From positions 1 through 9,874 of the forward strand of contig JAFVET010000027.1 of assembly GCA_017475875.1 (NCBI GenBank): a stretch of 9,874 bases of DNA, written 5' to 3'. The stretch is from Candidatus Methanomethylophilaceae archaeon (GTDB taxonomy: Archaea; Thermoplasmatota; Thermoplasmata; Methanomassiliicoccales; Methanomethylophilaceae). How positions within the stretch are numbered: position 1 is the stretch's first letter; each line of letters begins with the position of its first letter. The notes below the pieces were generated by a model that saw nothing but the letters and a program-made list of their open reading frames with translations, had not been told where the DNA came from and made no database searches. The position numbers were made by a program, and so were the translations under genes. Shown one piece after another: positions 5,755 to 9,874 of this stretch.

Positions 5755-8700
5755 ATGAGCAACATTGAACAAATGAAAAGAGGAGGCTACCTCTTCGCAG
5801 TTCTCGCTGTGGCCGCCGTCCTCGCCATCGCCGTGGTCGCCGTCGAGTCGACCGCTACCGATGTCGAGTACCCGACCGTCGAAGCCGAGTTCGCCGACGA
5901 GGTCCCCGCCGAGATCGCAGAGGTTCTCGGTACTTATTACGACGAGGAGAAGTCCCTCGCCGCGAAGATGACCCTCGGGGCCCAGACCCTTGACGAGTCC
6001 CTCGCAGCCGAAGAGTTCTACCTCCTCGCTAACGTGTTCGTCGACAAGAAGGTCGACACCACCGTCGCAGTCTACGTCGACGACGGATCCGCCCAGGCTG
6101 TCAAGACCTACAAAGTCAGCCTCGCCGCCGGAGCCAACGTCGTCGACTCCAGGGACTACGTCCAGTACACCGCCGGCGACGTCGTCGGCAAATACGTGGG
6201 CACCGTCTGGATCGTCGCCACCCCCGTGTGGAACTCCAGCGCCGCCGCACCCGTCCTCGGCGGAGCCGCCGAGGTCATGGTCGGAGAGACCTCCATCCTC
6301 GCCGAGCCCCTCGTGAGCGACAACACCGTCTTCTGGACCGAGGACACCGAGGCCGACGGCGTCACCGTCAGCGGCTACCTCAGCACCTCCCAGGCCGTCA
6401 CCGCCGAAGTCGGATCCGTGACCTTCGAGCCCGGTGCGAGGCTCATCGCCAACTACCCCATCACCTTCGCCAACGGCGAGAACAAGGTGACCATCCAGGG
6501 CAGCTTCGCCGTCCCCGCCGACAGCGAGAACGGACTCTCCATCAAAGCCGGATCCGTCGTCATCGACGGAGAGCTGATCGACGAGACCGTCGACGGCCAG
6601 ACCACCATTGGTGGACTCACCATCACCGTCCAGGCCGGAGAGGTTTCGATTTCCGGTTCCATGACCGGTGTCACCATCCTCATCGACGGAACCTCCACCG
6701 TCACCCTCGCCGACCTCACCCTCATCGATTCCAAGGTCGCTGTCGAGAGCGCGGACGCCACACTCACCGTGGGCAACGTCACCCTCGAGAACTCCACCAT
6801 CGACGCCAGGGCGACCGAGAACGCCACCCTCCAGGACGGTGCCATCGTCAGCGTCAAGCCCACCGCCAGGGACAAGCAGTCCGCCATCCTCGGTGTCGTC
6901 AAAGAGGACGGCAGCGAGCTGACCGTCAGGGACCTCCAGGTCACCGTCGACTCGCTCGACGAGATCAAGGACGGAGCCATCCTCGAGGTCGACGGAGAGA
7001 AGTTCACCGTCTTCAAGAGGGTCTCCAACGGAAGGACCTACATCGTGGCCGCCAACGCCACCGCCGAGTTCGAGCAGTTCACCCCCGCCGAGCAGATCAG
7101 CGGAGTCGAGCTCTACCACATCACCGCCAACGCGTTCCCCCTGACCGTCAAGGTCGGCGACGCCGAGCCCAAGACCGACGTCATCCTGAACTCCGTCAAC
7201 TTCACGTTCAGCGACGCCGCGTTCAGCGGAGGAGTCTACACCCTCAACGAGAACAACGAGATCACCCAGACCGGTCTCAGCAAGTCCGACATCTACTACC
7301 CCAACGGGTACGGCGGAGCGCTCATCTACACCCTGTCCATCACCAAGCAGGACGACGTCGCCGCCCAGGCCACCGGCGGAGACATCACCACCGGTACCAT
7401 CACCCTCGGCCCCGTCCTGTACATCAACGGTGTCGAGATCCAGCCCTACATGTTCGACTTCCGCGGCCACATGAACGACGCCGGGGAGCACGACTACGAC
7501 TACTTCAGGCACGTCGAGGAGCTCGCCGTCACCGCCGAGGACGTCCCCACCATCCAGGACGCAAGCGCCACCTGGAACTGGGAGTACTCCGACTACATCC
7601 AGCTGATCGAGGAGACCCACGTCACCGTCAGGGACGACTACCGCGGACTGCTCGACAACTACTACCTCGACCCCGTCGTCCCCACTCTGAAGGACGCCGC
7701 CGACAACGAGTACGACTACTCCTACCTCGCCGTGACCGTCAACGCCAAGGAGAACACCGGATACACCGGATCCTTCACCTTCTACGTCGGACTCAAGGCT
7801 TGGGACGAGGCCATCACCCAGTTCGAGGACGACATCGCCGGACTCGACGACGAGTTCCGCGACCAGTGGTTCGTCTTCACCAACTACTATCAGGAGCCCA
7901 AGAACACCTGGGACGGACAGCCCTGGTACGTCGTTACTGACATGCAGTCCGAAGCCGACTACCTCACCACCTACCTCGAGGAGTCCGCCGCCATCGCCGA
8001 CAAGACCGGTCTCGGAGACGCCTCCGCGATCATCGAGGAGTTCCGCGGTAAGGTTCTCAAGGTCCTCACCGACGAGTATTATGCCGGAGCGGATTTCGTC
8101 CTCACCGACGCCGAAACCTACGCCCAGGAGTACACCGACTACGGATACGGAGTCGACTACGTCGCCGATGCCACCTACAAGTTCTACACCCAGGACATCC
8201 CGACCGACCACTCGATGGCCGACGCCCGCACCGCCATCAACGATGCCGCCAACGTCCAAGCCAACATCGAGGGTTACTACGTCATGGCCCCGTTCCCCCA
8301 CGCGTTCATCAACGTGTCCTTCAACACGCCCAACAACGTCGACGACGTTCTGACCTACCCCAACGATAGGGCCGCACCCGAGAAGGTCGACTACGAGCAG
8401 TTCCTCGCCAGGCAGGGACCCGCCATCCCCGGTTACGTCTTCGTCAACCAGAGCTGGTTCACCGACGAGCAGGACTTCAACGCCTACCTCGGACAGCCCA
8501 TGCCCGCAGAGCGGCCTGTCGTCGACATGCAGCAGTACTTCACTCCCGCGAACGAGGCCGACGAGGACTTCGTCCTGATCGCCTACGGCTTCTACGCCCC
8601 CGGAGACTCTGACGTCACCCCCGAGTACTACCTGTACAGGACCGTCATTAACTCCTACGACACTGACAGCGAGCTCTACTACCAGACCGTCGGTAAGTTC

Positions 8701-9657
8701 AACACCGTCACCGGTGACTTCACCCAGATCCTGCTCGCCTACGAAGAGACCGCCGACGCCGAGACCCTCACCGCGGACCTCGACGCGTTCTTCAGCTGCC
8801 TCTACTACGACTCGCTCCCCTCCGGAGTGATCACCAAGATCATGTTCGGCAACCACCCCCTCAACGGAGAGGACGCCGACTACAAGTTCATCTACGACGC
8901 CAACGAAGAGAAGTGGCTGAACATCGATGGAGTCTCCATCTCCGAGGCCTACGTCGCGTACCTCGACAAGGGATGGCCCGTCGCGCCCCAGTTCCAGCTC
9001 GACGTCTGGAAGAACAACCACGCCGTCGACTTCACCATCCTCACCGAGGGTTACGAGTCCGACCCCACCCCTGGCCCCCAGCCCGGAGAGGAACTCGCGG
9101 TCAGCCCTGGATCCGTCGAGATCGAGGTCGGATCCGAGTTCTCCATCAACGACATCGATGTCGAGGTCACCGGAGTCGACGACCCCGTCGTCACCTACAC
9201 CATGGCTGCCAACAACTACGCCATCTTCGACGAGTCCAACGGAACCATCGTCGGAGTCGCCGTCGGACAGACCGTCCTGACCATCGCGGTCGAAGGCACC
9301 GACCTCAGCATCGACGTGGACATCTACGTCGTCGAGGAGATCGCCCCCGTCTATTCCGAGAACTACACCGTGTCCATCGTCCAGTTCGGCGGCGAGGTCT
9401 ACATGGCCTTCCTCGCCCTCGACGAGGGAATCATCCCCGCCGGCGAGTACTTCGTCGTCGTCAACTTCATTGACATCAGCCCCAGGACTGGCGAGGCCTT
9501 CGTCAACGAGACCTACATCAGAGGCACCATCGACGTGGACATCTACACGCCCTACTTCGTGCCGATCGATGCCAGCGCCATCAGCGACATCGTCGCCTAC
9601 ACCCCTGTGTACTCCGCAGCCGGTGTCGAGGTCAGAGGACTCACCGTCAACGCATGA
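5755..9657 (+). CDS. S-layer-like acidic surface protein with beta-helix region and Big_2-type domain
   Basis: The 1300-aa product opens with a basic stretch and a hydrophobic helix (residues 12-30, AVLAVAAVLAIAVVAV), either a signal peptide or an uncleaved N-terminal anchor. Residues about 203-368 form short Val/Ile/Thr-rich repeats (ENKVTIQGSF, GSVVIDGEL, ADATLTVGNVTLENS) like a beta-helix. The middle (about 480-1090) is very rich in Asp, Glu and Tyr and I recognise no family there. A Pro linker (DPTPGPQPGEE, 1103-1113) leads into a bacterial Ig-like Big_2-type domain (about 1113-1195), then a final beta-rich segment ending VRGLTVNA. About eleven N-X-S/T sequons and one Cys noticed suit a glycosylated surface-layer protein. 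There is no C-terminal membrane helix or sorting motif. Codons TTA, CTA and TCA are absent throughout, suggesting very high expression. It is transcribed divergently from the 807-aa gene and followed after 10 bp by another secreted protein. A large adhesin is the main alternative. Confidence 0.85.
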   Translation: MSNIEQMKRGGYLFAVLAVAAVLAIAVVAVESTATDVEYPTVEAEFADEVPAEIAEVLGTYYDEEKSLAAKMTLGAQTLDESLAAEEFYLLANVFVDKKVDTTVAVYVDDGSAQAVKTYKVSLAAGANVVDSRDYVQYTAGDVVGKYVGTVWIVATPVWNSSAAAPVLGGAAEVMVGETSILAEPLVSDNTVFWTEDTEADGVTVSGYLSTSQAVTAEVGSVTFEPGARLIANYPITFANGENKVTIQGSFAVPADSENGLSIKAGSVVIDGELIDETVDGQTTIGGLTITVQAGEVSISGSMTGVTILIDGTSTVTLADLTLIDSKVAVESADATLTVGNVTLENSTIDARATENATLQDGAIVSVKPTARDKQSAILGVVKEDGSELTVRDLQVTVDSLDEIKDGAILEVDGEKFTVFKRVSNGRTYIVAANATAEFEQFTPAEQISGVELYHITANAFPLTVKVGDAEPKTDVILNSVNFTFSDAAFSGGVYTLNENNEITQTGLSKSDIYYPNGYGGALIYTLSITKQDDVAAQATGGDITTGTITLGPVLYINGVEIQPYMFDFRGHMNDAGEHDYDYFRHVEELAVTAEDVPTIQDASATWNWEYSDYIQLIEETHVTVRDDYRGLLDNYYLDPVVPTLKDAADNEYDYSYLAVTVNAKENTGYTGSFTFYVGLKAWDEAITQFEDDIAGLDDEFRDQWFVFTNYYQEPKNTWDGQPWYVVTDMQSEADYLTTYLEESAAIADKTGLGDASAIIEEFRGKVLKVLTDEYYAGADFVLTDAETYAQEYTDYGYGVDYVADATYKFYTQDIPTDHSMADARTAINDAANVQANIEGYYVMAPFPHAFINVSFNTPNNVDDVLTYPNDRAAPEKVDYEQFLARQGPAIPGYVFVNQSWFTDEQDFNAYLGQPMPAERPVVDMQQYFTPANEADEDFVLIAYGFYAPGDSDVTPEYYLYRTVINSYDTDSELYYQTVGKFNTVTGDFTQILLAYEETADAETLTADLDAFFSCLYYDSLPSGVITKIMFGNHPLNGEDADYKFIYDANEEKWLNIDGVSISEAYVAYLDKGWPVAPQFQLDVWKNNHAVDFTILTEGYESDPTPGPQPGEELAVSPGSVEIEVGSEFSINDIDVEVTGVDDPVVTYTMAANNYAIFDESNGTIVGVAVGQTVLTIAVEGTDLSIDVDIYVVEEIAPVYSENYTVSIVQFGGEVYMAFLALDEGIIPAGEYFVVVNFIDISPRTGEAFVNETYIRGTIDVDIYTPYFVPIDASAISDIVAYTPVYSAAGVEVRGLTVNA

Positions 9658-9667
9658 GGTAATTCGA

Positions 9668-9874
9668 ATGAACGCTAAACAGGCAATAATGTCCGTAGCA
9701 GTGATCGCCGCGCTGATCGCCTCCGCCTGCGTTCTCGCAGAGAGCGACGCCGACGGCATCACCGCTACATACTATGAGTACGAGGACGCTAAGGGAGTCC
9801 AGTACTACGAGGTCGAGGTCCTCCTTGACAACCCTGCCGTCTCCAACGTGATCGGAGCCAAAGTCACCGATTCC
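9668..9874 (+). CDS. Secreted protein of unknown function, N-terminal part only
   Basis: Sixty-nine codons are visible before the window ends. The product starts MNAKQAIMSVAVIAALIASACVLAESDADG, a clear signal peptide, followed by an acidic, Tyr-rich mature start (TATYYEYEDAKGVQYYEVEV). ATG 9668 follows the S-layer stop by 10 bp, and its GAGGT (9656-9660) overlaps that stop codon with a 7-nt spacer, so the two genes are probably cotranscribed and translationally coupled. The cysteine in the signal lacks a proper lipobox because Ala is at -3 and the hydrophobic run continues beyond it. The ESDAD stretch after the core resembles EDSDA at the same place in the 807-aa protein. Function is unknown; an envelope partner of the S-layer-like protein is the simplest guess. 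Confidence 0.8.
   Translation, partial: MNAKQAIMSVAVIAALIASACVLAESDADGITATYYEYEDAKGVQYYEVEVLLDNPAVSNVIGAKVTDS

Noticed and set aside
9725..9727. Lipoprotein attachment cysteine in the last signal peptide
   Set aside because: The sequence is ASAC followed by more hydrophobic residues. The -3 residue is Ala rather than Leu, Val or Ile, and cleavage after the later Ala fits better.
5317..9762. A 1481-codon open frame antisense to the S-layer-like gene
   Set aside because: It lies in the exact complementary codon register, and its product is an unnatural run of Gly, Val and Asp. It exists only because the sense gene avoids TTA, CTA and TCA.
1..9874. CRISPR array, transposase or integrase
   Set aside because: I saw no regularly spaced repeats and no DDE, HUH or tyrosine recombinase motifs in any credible reading frame.

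Overview
The window looks archaeal. It has TATA-type promoters, an ER/archaeal-type signal peptidase with a Ser-His catalytic pair, an archaeal AAA+ ATPase fused to a nuclease-like tail, and secreted proteins rich in N-glycosylation sequons. Shine-Dalgarno starts sit beside at least one apparently leaderless start. The GC-rich codon use and acidic surface proteins would suit a Thermoplasmata methanogen such as Methanomassiliicoccales, but no taxonomic marker gene is present, so this placement is inference.

Layout: (1) 1-1251, minus strand, an ATPase whose 3' end lies outside the window, preceded by a promoter with three copies of a short operator-like motif. (2) 1410-1438, a strong hairpin terminator. 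(3) 1448-5197, three minus-strand genes transcribed leftwards: an 807-aa beta-rich membrane-anchored surface protein, a 183-aa signal peptidase I of the SipW/Sec11 kind, and a 218-aa TasA/camelysin-like secreted protein. (4) 5198-5754, a 557-bp divergent intergenic region holding promoters and a GC-rich, hairpin-dense block (about 5301-5616) bracketed by a 10-bp direct repeat. (5) 5755-9657, plus strand, a 1300-aa acidic S-layer-like protein with very strong codon bias. (6) 9668 to the edge, the start of a second secreted protein, tightly coupled to the S-layer-like gene.

Functional reading: this is a cell-envelope locus. The signal peptidase next to a TasA-like substrate resembles the bacterial sipW-tasA arrangement for matrix fibres, and the 807-aa protein is a plausible anchor or adhesin in the same transcription unit. 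The divergent S-layer-like gene is probably highly expressed, and the structured block upstream may be its long leader RNA, a separate small RNA or a small inserted element. The most novel items are the structured block with its bracketing repeat and the archaeal SipW-TasA-like module.
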